Source of the DNA: Sporosarcina luteola
GTDB taxonomy: Bacteria; Bacillota; Bacilli; Bacillales_A; Planococcaceae
Direction: 5' to 3'
Length of the DNA: 64,000 nt
Assembly (NCBI GenBank): GCA_014204635.1
Contig: JACHLS010000001.1
Coordinates: forward strand, 248,001 to 312,000
Within the stretch, counting starts at the first letter, position 1; every line of letters starts with the position of its first letter. Below the pieces are notes generated by a model that searched no databases, was not told the origin of the DNA, and was given only the letters and a program-made list of their open reading frames with translations. The position numbers and the translations under genes were made by a program. Below are positions 26,649 to 33,857 of the stretch, piece by piece.

Positions 26649-26699
26649 TTGGTGGGGAACCTTGTCAAATCAACGTTTGACGGGGTTTCTTTTTTTATG
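26646..26699. repeat. Left flanking repeat of tRNA-linked island (also terminator)
   Basis: Begins at the tRNA end with CCATTGG, then AACCTT-GTCAAA...TTTGAC-GGGGTTT-C-T7. The hairpin GTCAAA/TTTGAC inside AACC/GGTT with a T7 run is a rho-independent terminator for the tRNA. A diverged direct copy lies at 29979-30025 (most bases the same, a four-base gap after CCATTGG). Together they bracket an AT-rich region with integrase remains, as att sites would. Confidence 0.65.
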
Positions 26700-26700
26700 T

Positions 26701-26937
26701 TCATTTGGTTTTCGGCTGACTTTCTGCTGCCGTGTGCCCAGAGTGTGCCCGATTGATAAAATTTCGGGAAAAAACCTCGCTTGCAAGCTCGTCATCCTTT
26801 TGTGTTATGTGGCCATAAATATTTAAAGTTGTCTTGATATTCGAGTGTCCTAATCTCTCCTGAATGACTTTCATGTTTATCCCCTGACTGATTAACAACG
26901 AAGCGGAAGAGTGCCGCAAATCGTGAATGAAATTTTT
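26701..26937 (-). pseudogene. C-terminal fragment of tyrosine recombinase (integrase)
   Basis: About 79 residues in frame, beginning KNFIHDLRHSSASLLISQG and containing LGHSNIKTTLNIYGHIT. These are the second half of the catalytic domain: HxLRH, the LGH box and the Tyr nucleophile. An in-frame stop (26938-26940) lies immediately upstream and nothing recognisable as the rest of the enzyme precedes it, so the gene is 5'-truncated. Its 3' end lies against the tRNA-Ala gene, the usual place for the integrase of a tRNA-targeted element. Confidence 0.85.
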
Positions 26938-26940
26938 TCA

Positions 26941-27298
26941 ATTCAAATCTATCCACAATTCTTCCCCTTCATGATCGGTATGTGTAGTTTTGATTGGGTT
27001 ACCGGTTTTACGTATATAATAAAGCAATCATTCTAGCTGATCCGTTCGGGGATTTGAAAATTTCAATTGATGATATTATATAGGTTCATTCAGTGGACTA
27101 AAAGACTGTAGACAAAAGGGTAGGAGCTCCTGACGATTTACTACCCTTTTGCCTAAGTCTGAACGATCAAAATGAGCGTTTGTATTTGTATACTATTCTG
27201 ATCTTTTTGTCCAAAAAACATTACCATAGTATTTGTCGTACGTTGACACTTCCAGGAAAGTGATAAATCTACTTGGAATCAATGTGAATATATAAATT
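26941..27298. other. Gene-free AT-rich stretch with strong inverted repeat
   Basis: No ORF with support. It contains an 11-bp perfect hairpin CAAAAGGGTAG (27113-27123) / CTACCCTTTTG (27141-27151), extendable by AGAC/GTCT outside an internal loop. There is no clear T run, so it may be a relic of the element rather than a terminator. Confidence 0.4.
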
Positions 27299-27736
27299 TT
27301 ATTTTAAATTGATATCAAAAACATAAGTTGCTTTTCCATTGTTCCATTCTACAATAACTTCATAAATATAATATCCTTCTTTTGATGGGAGAATTATTTT
27401 ATTATCATTAAGTTCAACCACGGTACTTATATTATCTTCGTTCCATTGGTTTAGGATTATAGAAGAGGGATTATGTTCAATCTCGATTCCTAATTGATCG
27501 CCTTTTTGAACTTGTAATGTTTTGAACTCATCTGCTAAGTCATTTATATCTGTACTATTAATTTTTCTCGCCTCTATGTTCCTTTCTTTCCATTCAAAAT
27601 CGCCTATGATCATTGTGAATTCCTTTTTATCTACAGTAACTTTCCCTTGTGCTTGAGTAAAAGTATTACCTGAAGATAATCTACTACAACCCGCTAGAAT
27701 AATTAATAACATTACAATCACAATTATATTTTTCAT
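27299..27736 (-). CDS. Putative lipoprotein of the island
   Basis: 145 residues with signal MKNIIVIVMLLIILAGC (lipobox LAGC) and a single extracellular domain ending IYEVIVEWNNGKATYVFDI, which reads like an Ig-like or beta-sandwich fold. No family recognised. ATG 27736 follows AGAAAGGAAAGC; the frame stays open 30 nt further upstream without support. Strongly AT-rich compared with flanking chromosome, in line with acquired DNA. Confidence 0.65.
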   Translation of the reverse strand: MKNIIVIVMLLIILAGCSRLSSGNTFTQAQGKVTVDKKEFTMIIGDFEWKERNIEARKINSTDINDLADEFKTLQVQKGDQLGIEIEHNPSSIILNQWNEDNISTVVELNDNKIILPSKEGYYIYEVIVEWNNGKATYVFDINLK

Positions 27737-27766
27737 CGTTGTGCTTTCCTTTCTTAATGAATACAA

Positions 27767-28013
27767 ACCAATGTAAGATTAATAGTTAACTAAAAAACAG
27801 TTTATCTATATTCAATAGGATTCTATGTATATTATAGTACCAAAAAGTTTTTATAGTGTATTTAGAATAAATAATTATTTAAATACACTTGTTAAAATCC
27901 CAATATATTTGAGTATGGGCAAAGATTGTGGATGAGACAAGGTCAAAGAAAAGATGGACCAAAAGGCTTCATGACTTACAATTGATATACGAAGTCTATA
28001 TAGGCGGAGGTTG
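27767..28013. other. AT-rich intergenic stretch
   Basis: No gene seen. It holds the likely promoter region for the lipoprotein gene on the minus strand (AT-rich near 27800-27880) and nothing else that I can name. Confidence 0.3.
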
Positions 28014-28052
28014 AAAAAAAGAGGGAGTGCATTCGTGCGACACCCCCCTCCC
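28014..28052 (-). terminator. Terminator of hicAB
   Basis: GAGGGGGGTG / CACTCCCTC stem followed by TTTTTTTC on the minus strand. Confidence 0.7.
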
Positions 28053-28084
28053 AAAGCCCCGATATGTTCGAACTGGTTGTAACG

Positions 28085-28492
28085 TTAATCCTTGTGAATG
28101 CCTAAATGATTTTTAATGGCTTCTTGCAATAGGTGGGAGTAATTAATCTTATGTTCTTTCGCTGCAACGTCCAACCACCTGGGAATCGTTAATGTTTTCT
28201 TGACAGCTTGGTGTTGCATCTCGGATCTGAATGGGGGCATCCAAACCTCTATTAGAACGACAGCTTCATCTGAAGATGCTTTTATATTCTTTGATGTAGA
28301 GGCTACAGGTATTAAATCCCCGTCTTCTTCCATTCCGAAAAGATGGAGGGCCAATGCTTCTTTCGCCATTGCGAAAGCTTCTTCATCACTGTTTCCACAA
28401 GTGATACAACCAGGTACGTCAGGAAACGTAACTGTAATTCCATCATCAGCATAACTGAAAAGGGCAGGGTAAATATAACGATCTTTTTTCAC
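28085..28492 (-). CDS. hicB: HicB family antitoxin
   Basis: 135 residues. An N-terminal HicB fold (YIYPALFSYADDGITVTFPDVPGC, then SDEEAFAMAKEALALHL) is followed by a C-terminal ribbon-helix-helix DNA-binding part (KKTLTIPRWLDVAAKEHKIN...LQEAIKNHL). The first part neutralises HicA, the second represses the operon. GTG 28492 is preceded by CTAGGAGGT at 9 nt, so the frame upstream of it (to 28528) is not used. The gene follows hicA by 28 nt; antitoxin second is the usual order for hicAB. Confidence 0.9.
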   Translation of the reverse strand: MKKDRYIYPALFSYADDGITVTFPDVPGCITCGNSDEEAFAMAKEALALHLFGMEEDGDLIPVASTSKNIKASSDEAVVLIEVWMPPFRSEMQHQAVKKTLTIPRWLDVAAKEHKINYSHLLQEAIKNHLGIHKD

Positions 28493-28520
28493 TATATGAT
28501 AACCTCCTAGTAAGAGGGCT

Positions 28521-28703
28521 TTATTCAAGCCCGGCCTGCTTTAGTATTGATTTGATTGTTCCTGTTGGTAAGTCTTTCCTGGGATGAGGGATGGTCACTA
28601 AACCACTCTTCGTCGGATGTTTGTATTGATGATGACTACCTTTGACTCTTACTATTATCCAACCGTCATCTAGTATCATTTTAGTCAATTCCCTTGAATG
28701 CAT
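28521..28703 (-). CDS. hicA: HicA toxin (mRNA interferase)
   Basis: 60-residue toxin with the double-stranded-RNA-binding-like fold. The catalytic His lies in VKGSHHQYKHP; the C-terminal part TIPHPRKDLPTGTIKSILKQ is typical. It cleaves mRNA in a ribosome-independent way in characterised family members. ATG 28703 follows GAAAGGAGATGG. It is intact by length and motifs, so the module may still be active and could help keep the decayed island. Confidence 0.92.
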   Translation of the reverse strand: MHSRELTKMILDDGWIIVRVKGSHHQYKHPTKSGLVTIPHPRKDLPTGTIKSILKQAGLE

Positions 28704-28734
28704 TTGATTGTTACCATCTCCTTTCTATCATGTT

Positions 28735-28763
28735 ATCATAACACGTGTTGTAATACGTGTATC
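28735..28763 (-). promoter_or_regulatory. hicAB promoter and operator candidate
   Basis: Minus-strand TATGAT (28740-28735) as -10 with a 17-nt spacer that contains the perfect palindrome AACACGTGTT (28740-28749) and a related ATACGTGTAT (28753-28762). The paired sites suit a dimeric RHH repressor such as HicB. The -35 (GATACA) is weak. Confidence 0.5.
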
Positions 28764-28834
28764 ATTTATTGGATTAAACAATTGAGAATGGATAAAGAAG
28801 TTTCACCTAGTGCTGTCAGTGAGTGAGGGTGTTT

Positions 28835-29200
28835 ATGTACAGTGCAGAAAGCAATGATGGCTTTGTGTATTTTTTTCATGTCCAAACAGGTGAGCCGATT
28901 AAAAGAGGATCTGCAACCGATTCTCAAGAGAGGATAAATCAAATCAAGCCAGGTAACCACAAAAAATTAAATTTGTTACATGTAACAACGGATGGGAAAA
29001 GGTTGGAATTTAATCTGCACGAACGGTTATCCGATGATAAAATGTTCGGCAAATGGTTTAAATGATAATTCGAATTAATCCAAAAGTTACGTGAATATAA
29101 TAATGAATATGGAGTGTTGGATGCAACCCTATTTAGTATTACCGCGGCAACCATCTGTTTTCTCATAAGTTGTAATAGGCACATGTGCAATACGTAAAAT
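28835..29200 (+). pseudogene. Broken GIY-YIG-like (T5orf172/MUG113) gene
   Basis: The first 76 codons read GFVYFFHVQTGEPIKRG, then SQERINQIKPGNHKKL, LEFNLHERLSDDKMFGKWFK, the pattern of the T5orf172/MUG113 branch of GIY-YIG domains (VYF...G.PIK.G, GN..KL, LH..F...GEWF). Two stop codons in a row (29063-29068) follow, but the same frame then continues with FELIQKLREYNNEYGV, as expected for the family C-terminal helix, until about 29200. The catalytic pattern is partly changed (KRGSA where KIGYS is usual). Probably a dead nuclease-like gene of the island; a short functional protein is not excluded. Confidence 0.5.
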
Positions 29201-29366
29201 TGTTCGGCCATATGATTTATAGTATGTATGTACGGTGCTGGGCTTTTTTACTGCTTGTATGCTCAAGGTAACTGGGTTGATATTTAATGTGGCGCGGATG
29301 CGAATCACAGGTTTGATTGGCAACAAATATAAATTTTTATTGATTTAAAAAGGGGAGCGGAGCAAC
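29201..29366. other. AT-rich stretch without a clear gene
   Basis: A minus-strand frame (29129-29326) gives a 65-residue, rather protein-like sequence (ATLNINPVTLSIQAVKK...), but the start would be TTG without a ribosome site and it overlaps the plus-strand remnant. I do not call it a gene; it may be another fragment. Confidence 0.25.
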
Positions 29367-29897
29367 CTGCGAAGACCTATTATGTGTTTTCTTTTCGTTT
29401 TGTTACTCGGAGGATGTATTAAGGAAACTTTGAAAGAAGAGGTCGATGCAGATGAACCTGAAATAGTGCCTGAGAGTGAAGAAACTATAATTAAGGATGT
29501 TGATGGAGAAGAAAATAACATAAAAAAACTTCCAGATAGTCTAATAAAAGAGGCTGAAGTTTATATTAAATCATTTCCTGGTGTCAGCGTTATTGGCTCT
29601 TCAAGTTTAGATCTGGACGGCGATGGAGTGGAGGAATTAATATATGCCTATGATACCAATAAGGAAAAATCCAACATTGCCATTGTAACTTCAGCTGGTG
29701 TAAGTACTGTATCTCTTGGTAACAACTTTCGCTTTGCTTATGGTTCCGATTCGATGAGAGTAGAGAATGACCCGAATCGAATTATTGTTAGAATGCGTCA
29801 TTCAGAAAAAAATCTTACTGTTGATTTTACCATTTCACTTGTACGTAAGGGTGATCAAGACATTGAAATTCAAATAGAGTCTTTGGAAGTCAAATAA
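29367..29897 (+). CDS. Lipoprotein with DxDxDG motif, probable CTG start
   Basis: The first ATG (29382) would give MCFLFVLLLGGC, too short and uncharged for a signal peptide. Starting five codons earlier at CTG 29367 gives MRRPIMCFLFVLLLGGC, a normal lipoprotein signal with lipobox LGGC, and AAAGGGGAG lies 9 nt before that CTG. Mature part: acidic linker (EEVDADEPEIVPESEET) and a domain with SSLDLDGDGVEELIYAY, an FG-GAP/VCBS-like calcium-binding repeat. No further family recognised. Either a CTG start or a former ATG/TTG start lost by mutation. AT-rich; last gene of the island. Confidence 0.6.
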   Translation: MRRPIMCFLFVLLLGGCIKETLKEEVDADEPEIVPESEETIIKDVDGEENNIKKLPDSLIKEAEVYIKSFPGVSVIGSSSLDLDGDGVEELIYAYDTNKEKSNIAIVTSAGVSTVSLGNNFRFAYGSDSMRVENDPNRIIVRMRHSEKNLTVDFTISLVRKGDQDIEIQIESLEVK

Positions 29898-29978
29898 CAA
29901 GACCAACAATAGCTTCAATTAGTAGGCAGCGATAGCTCCTAAAAGTTAGAGGAAAAAAGAAGGGTGCTCTCTCTGTCC

Positions 29979-30025
29979 CCATTGGAACCTTATCAAACTC
30001 AGGTTTGATGGGGTTTCTTTTTTAT
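29979..30025. repeat. Right flanking repeat of tRNA-linked island (also terminator)
   Basis: CCATTGG-AACCTT-ATCAAA...TTTGAT-GGGGTTT-C-T6, a diverged direct copy of 26646-26699. The hairpin arms changed together (GTCAAA/TTTGAC there, ATCAAA/TTTGAT here), so the hairpin is kept. It acts as a terminator and marks the probable right end of the inserted region. Confidence 0.6.
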
Positions 30026-30159
30026 CGAGAAGAAATTTTTTTGGTCTTTACTTTTTCGTGAAATGGACAGGCAATTAATTATTATTATGTTTTTTATGAA
30101 TTGATTCTCCGCAAAGACCAATACTAACAGCAAAATAACTTTTGTTGGGGAGTGGGGTC

Positions 30160-30915
30160 TTGAAACGATTTGTTTTGCCGCTGATCTTGGTTCTCTTTGT
30201 TTTCGGAGTATACGACAGAACATTTGCAGACAAGGGAAGGCAATATTACGAACAGGCCGGCCAGATCATATGGGAAATCAATACCGAGGAAAAAGTGATT
30301 GCTTTGACGTTTGATGATGGACCTCATCGAAAATATACGACAGAAATATTAGATCTCCTGAAAAAACATGATGCCAAAGCTACCTTTTTCATCGTCGGGG
30401 CCAATGCTGAAAAAAATCCGGAAGTTGTGTTGCGAATGTATGAAGAGGGGCATGAGCTTGCCAATCACACATATTCTCACAAAAGCCGAATGAGCGTGCC
30501 ACGACTGATTCAGGAATTAAAAAAAACGGACGAAACGATTTATGCTATCACTGGATATTCCTCTACACTATTTCGACCTGTTGAAGGAGTATATAACGAC
30601 GAAATCGTCGAGGCTGTTTCGAAAGAAGGATATCAATTAGTCATGTGGTCTTGGCATTTGGATACACTGGACTGGAAAAATCCAGGAGTTAATAAAATCG
30701 TCAAATTCGTCTTGGACGGCGCCAAAGAGGGGAATGTAGTGCTTTTCCATGATGGAGGCGGCAACCGCCGGCAAACAGTGGCGGCCTTGGAAAAAATTCT
30801 TCCTGAATTAAAACGTGAAGGATATACATTTATCACCATTTCTGACATGATGCGAATGAAAGAAAAAAATCAAAACCAAGACAATCAGGATAAGCAAATT
30901 GAACTTCCTAAGTAA
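30160..30915 (+). CDS. Polysaccharide deacetylase (NodB-domain) protein
   Basis: 251 residues: signal peptide or anchor (KRFVLPLILVLFVFGVYD), then a CE4 domain with LTFDDGPH (catalytic Asp and metal Asp), HTYSH (metal His pair), RPVEGVYN in place of the more usual RPPxGxxN, WSWHLDTLDW and the C-terminal LFHDGGGNR. Probably N-deacetylates peptidoglycan or chitin-like glycans outside the cell. TTG 30160 gives a normal basic n-region and follows GGGGAGTGG; the upstream TTG at 30142 would put the ribosome site inside the gene. It lies just beyond the right end of the island. Confidence 0.87.
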   Translation: MKRFVLPLILVLFVFGVYDRTFADKGRQYYEQAGQIIWEINTEEKVIALTFDDGPHRKYTTEILDLLKKHDAKATFFIVGANAEKNPEVVLRMYEEGHELANHTYSHKSRMSVPRLIQELKKTDETIYAITGYSSTLFRPVEGVYNDEIVEAVSKEGYQLVMWSWHLDTLDWKNPGVNKIVKFVLDGAKEGNVVLFHDGGGNRRQTVAALEKILPELKREGYTFITISDMMRMKEKNQNQDNQDKQIELPK

Positions 30916-31084
30916 TGAAGTCTAACCAGATGTTTGCATCAAAGCCATTTACCTACTGCTCCTACCAGGACATCCTGCTGGCAGACAAATTGAGTCTGAG
31001 AAAATGATCGAGATAGGATTGAAACTATAAATAAGGGTAATAATTAATTAGGCATGATAATTGTTCCAAGAAAGAGGGTATCGT

Positions 31085-31327
31085 ATGAGTCGGAAAATGA
31101 CGAGTGATGACCAAGCGGTTTTGGGAAATACCCCGATTACGTACTACTTCACGATGATTTTCGCTGCCTTTGGAACAATGTTGGCCTTCTATTACCTATA
31201 TCAAGTGATGGAGAGGGTCAACGTTTTCCTCTTTTTCCTTTCTGTTTGTGGAGGTGGCATCCCGATTGGTTTTATCGGGGTGTTCATTGACTATAAGATG
31301 TTGCAAAGCCGGTTGAAGAAAAAATGA
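31085..31327 (+). CDS. Small two-helix membrane protein
   Basis: 80 residues with two hydrophobic segments (about 20-42 and 48-68) and a basic tail (QSRLKKK). ATG 31085 follows AAAGAGGGT. No family recognised. Confidence 0.6.
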   Translation: MSRKMTSDDQAVLGNTPITYYFTMIFAAFGTMLAFYYLYQVMERVNVFLFFLSVCGGGIPIGFIGVFIDYKMLQSRLKKK

Positions 31328-31437
31328 TACCAGGATTGATAGGAGCCTGCCAAATGGAAGGCTTCTTTTTATTTGTCTTGAATCAAATCGCATTCAACGC
31401 CGTATCAGTTCATAAGATGGGCTGAGGAGGCGTTTTT

Positions 31438-31923
31438 ATGTATAACAGGGAAGCGGCTGTAGCCTATGCGAATCAGTGGTGGAATGGACGAAATCCTGAT
31501 TTCCCTTCTTTTGACGTAGACTGTACCAATTTTATTTCACAATGTTTGCTGGCAGGCGGAGCGCCGATGTATGGTTATCCAAATCGGGAACGGGGCTGGT
31601 GGTTGCAAGGGGGGACATGGAGTTTCAGCTGGTCGGTGGCCCATTCAATGCGTTGGTTTTTAGGCGGCTCGAAGAAGGGGCTGACTACCACACAGGTCAG
31701 TTCGCCGGAGGAATTGGATCTGGGGGATATCATCTGCTACGACTTCCAAGGGGATGGCCGCTATGACCATACGACGATCGTGACGGCGAAGGACGGCGAA
31801 ATGCCGCTTGTGAATGCCCACACCTACGATGCATATCAGCGTTCATGGGACTATAAGGATTCCTATGCGTATTCACCGAATGCCAAGTATCTATTCTTTA
31901 AGGTGAATGATCATTTTTCCTGA
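31438..31923 (+). CDS. Amidase_6-domain protein (putative NlpC/P60-like cysteine hydrolase)
   Basis: 161 residues forming one domain of the putative amidase family (PF12671 type). Starts YNREAAVAYANQWWNGRNPDF, with the presumed catalytic Cys in DCTNFISQC and His in YDHTTIVT, and NAHTYDAY. No signal peptide is seen, so in this form it acts in the cytoplasm or is released at lysis or sporulation; many relatives carry the same domain behind a signal. ATG 31438 follows GAGGAGGCG. Confidence 0.85.
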   Translation: MYNREAAVAYANQWWNGRNPDFPSFDVDCTNFISQCLLAGGAPMYGYPNRERGWWLQGGTWSFSWSVAHSMRWFLGGSKKGLTTTQVSSPEELDLGDIICYDFQGDGRYDHTTIVTAKDGEMPLVNAHTYDAYQRSWDYKDSYAYSPNAKYLFFKVNDHFS

Positions 31924-31927
31924 CATG

Positions 31928-31960
31928 AAAGGGAGCTCTCCTGCTGGGAGGCTCCCTCAT
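31928..31960. terminator. Terminator between amidase and degV genes
   Basis: AGGGAGC / GCTCCCT stem between convergent genes. Confidence 0.6.
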
Positions 31961-31968
31961 TCGATTTC

Positions 31969-32805
31969 TTAATCAAACCATAAAACAGCCAGCGTGCCTT
32001 CTCCCGCATGGACGGCAAGTGTGGAACTGATATCGCCGATCTCCACCTGAAGCGCGGGGTTGCTTTGAAGAAGCATCTCTTTCAATTGTTCTGCTTGATC
32101 TGGGACATTGCCATGCATTAGGTATACCACCGATGGATGGCTCGCAGACACTTTACTGACAAGATATTGAAGCGCTTTCTTTTCGGAGCGCACCTTATCG
32201 ATCACTTCAAGTGTCCCGGTTTCGGATAGCTGGATAATCGGTTTGACTTTTAACAGGCTGCCAAGGAAAAATTGCACACCGCTCATCCGGCCGCCTTTAT
32301 ACAATTGATCCAGCTGTCCGATGAGAATATAGTTGTTCACCGTTCCGGCCATAGTTTCAAGCTGTTGTTTGATTTCACTGACAGTTGCACCTGATTCGTG
32401 CAATGCCATCCCTTTTTGAATCAACCCGGTAATCCCGTAAGACAGCGAAAGGGAGTCGATGAATGTGATTGGGAAAACAGCCAATTCTGCTCCCGCCATC
32501 GAAGAGGCAAGTGTGCCGCTCAATTTTTCGGAAACGTGGACAGCGATGGCCTGCTCGTATTTGGTAGCCAGTTGCTTGAATTGCTCGGCAAACTCGCCCG
32601 CGGATGGCTGTGATGTTTTCGGGAACTCGACCGCTCCTTTTATGTTGTCGTATAACTCGGCGGGCGTCAAATCAACTCCGTCCACAAATTGTTTGTCTCC
32701 AAAGTGTATATTGAGCGGAATGGAATAGAAATCTGGATGTTCTTTTAATTCTTTCGGTATGTAAGCGGTACTGTCTACAATCCATGCTAACGGTTTTTTT
32801 GCCAT
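31969..32805 (-). CDS. DegV family fatty-acid-binding protein
   Basis: 278 residues. DegV marks: WIVDSTAYIP at the N-terminus, TSQPSAGEF, VSEKLSGTLASS and LYKGGRMSG in the lipid-binding region, ending ISSTLAVHAGEGTLA. Family members bind a fatty acid and in Staphylococcus (FakB) present it to the kinase FakA. ATG 32805 follows AAAAAAGGTGG; a GTG three codons earlier overlaps that site. No fakA gene is beside it, as is common. Confidence 0.9.
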   Translation of the reverse strand: MAKKPLAWIVDSTAYIPKELKEHPDFYSIPLNIHFGDKQFVDGVDLTPAELYDNIKGAVEFPKTSQPSAGEFAEQFKQLATKYEQAIAVHVSEKLSGTLASSMAGAELAVFPITFIDSLSLSYGITGLIQKGMALHESGATVSEIKQQLETMAGTVNNYILIGQLDQLYKGGRMSGVQFFLGSLLKVKPIIQLSETGTLEVIDKVRSEKKALQYLVSKVSASHPSVVYLMHGNVPDQAEQLKEMLLQSNPALQVEIGDISSTLAVHAGEGTLAVLWFD

Positions 32806-32973
32806 AGGGGCCACCTTTTTTATTTTATTTGCGAACGTGTGAATATTATATCATTGAAAGTAATTTGTTTGAATAGTAATAGTGTTAAAGAGCTAGGCTG
32901 AGAGGTTGTTTTCCTCCCACGGCGACAATGGTGTATAATGGTCGCTAGAATGGTAAAAAGGGGAGTTCAATAG

Positions 32974-33552
32974 ATGAATGAACAAGCGCTATCGGTTAGA
33001 GATGCTATCGTCAATCGCCGATCAATCAAAAATTTTAACGGCCAACCGGTCGATGTTGATGATATTTTGGCAGTACTCGAGGATGCGCGGTGGGCGCCGA
33101 ATCACGGCAACCGAAATCCATGGAGAGTCATTGTGGCAGCAAATCAGGAATACGGAAAACTGCAAGAGGTGTTGAAAGAGTACGGTGTTCCGAAATGGAA
33201 AGAGCTGTCAGAAGAAGAGTTGGAAAAGCAAATGAAGAAGTTCAAAACTCCGGGCGCAGTCATTTTCGTCATCGTACCGGAGGATGTCCGCCAAAAAGAA
33301 AGACTGGAAGACTTCGCGGCGGCAAGCACATTTATTCAAAATGTTATGTTGCTGGCGTGGGATAAAGGCATCGGCACCTGTTGGAAAACGCCAACTTTTC
33401 TCGATAATCCAAAATTCAGGGCGGAACTGGGCGTCAAACCGGAAGAGCGTATCATCAGCATGCTGCAATTCGGCTATTTCGACGATATCCCTAAAAATCG
33501 AGTGCGCAAACCGTTGGAAGAGATAGTGACGTTTTACGGAAGAGAAGAATAA
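32974..33552 (+). CDS. Nitroreductase family protein
   Basis: 192-residue FMN-dependent oxidoreductase of the nitroreductase fold. Marks: VNRRSIKNFNGQPV (FMN phosphate-binding Arg pair), LEDARWAPNHGNRNPWR and the C-terminal GIGTCWKTP with ISMLQFGYFD. Physiological substrate unknown; YdjA/YfhC-like. A -10 TATAAT lies near 32934. ATG 32974 follows AAGGGGAG. Confidence 0.88.
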   Translation: MNEQALSVRDAIVNRRSIKNFNGQPVDVDDILAVLEDARWAPNHGNRNPWRVIVAANQEYGKLQEVLKEYGVPKWKELSEEELEKQMKKFKTPGAVIFVIVPEDVRQKERLEDFAAASTFIQNVMLLAWDKGIGTCWKTPTFLDNPKFRAELGVKPEERIISMLQFGYFDDIPKNRVRKPLEEIVTFYGREE

Positions 33553-33555
33553 AGA

Positions 33556-33588
33556 AGGAGCATCCAGGCGACTGGGTGCTCTTTATTT
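33556..33588 (+). terminator. Terminator after nitroreductase gene
   Basis: GGAGCATCC / GGGTGCTCTTT hairpin, T-rich tail. Confidence 0.65.
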
Positions 33589-33627
33589 TGCGGGAAGGGA
33601 ATAGAGGGAGGGGATTTCAGGAATTGG

Positions 33628-33800
33628 GTTATGCGCGGGTGCGGAAGGATATGCGCGGTTGACGACGAGTTATGCGTGGTTGCAGAAGGATATGCGCGGG
33701 GTACGACTTGTTATGCGCGGTTGTGGAAGGATATGCGCGGTTCGCGTCATGTTATGCGCGGTTACGGAAGGATATGCCTGTTTCGCAACATGCAATGCGC
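33628..33800 (+). repeat. Tandem array 2: eight half-units, 41-nt dimer (20+21)
   Basis: Core TATGCGCGGTT starts at 33630, 33650, 33671, 33691, 33712, 33732, 33753 and 33773; the spacing is 20, 21, 20, 21, 20, 21, 20 without exception. Half-units ending in G(C/T)GGAAGGA alternate with half-units ending in a more variable ACGAC.. or CGTCATG segment. The last unit and a further CAATGCGCAG at 33795 are decayed. It lies between convergent genes, 40 nt after a terminator. A 41-nt period cannot keep one reading frame. Confidence 0.92.
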
Positions 33801-33820
33801 AGAAATGGTGCAATATCAGA

Positions 33821-33853
33821 AAACCGGGTTTGGCATTTGAGCCAAACCCGGTA
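33821..33853 (-). terminator. Terminator of dipeptidase gene
   Basis: 12-bp perfect stem ACCGGGTTTGGC / GCCAAACCCGGT, loop of 6, followed by TTTTC on the minus strand. Confidence 0.85.
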
Positions 33854-33857
33854 GTTC

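Noticed and set aside
27113..27151. Insertion-sequence end or riboswitch
   Set aside because: The perfect 11-bp hairpin stands alone: no transposase, no target duplication and no gene directly downstream that it could control.
29129..29326. Minus-strand 65-codon ORF in the island
   Set aside because: Protein-like composition but a TTG start without ribosome site and overlap with the broken GIY-YIG-like gene; left as an open question in the stretch description.
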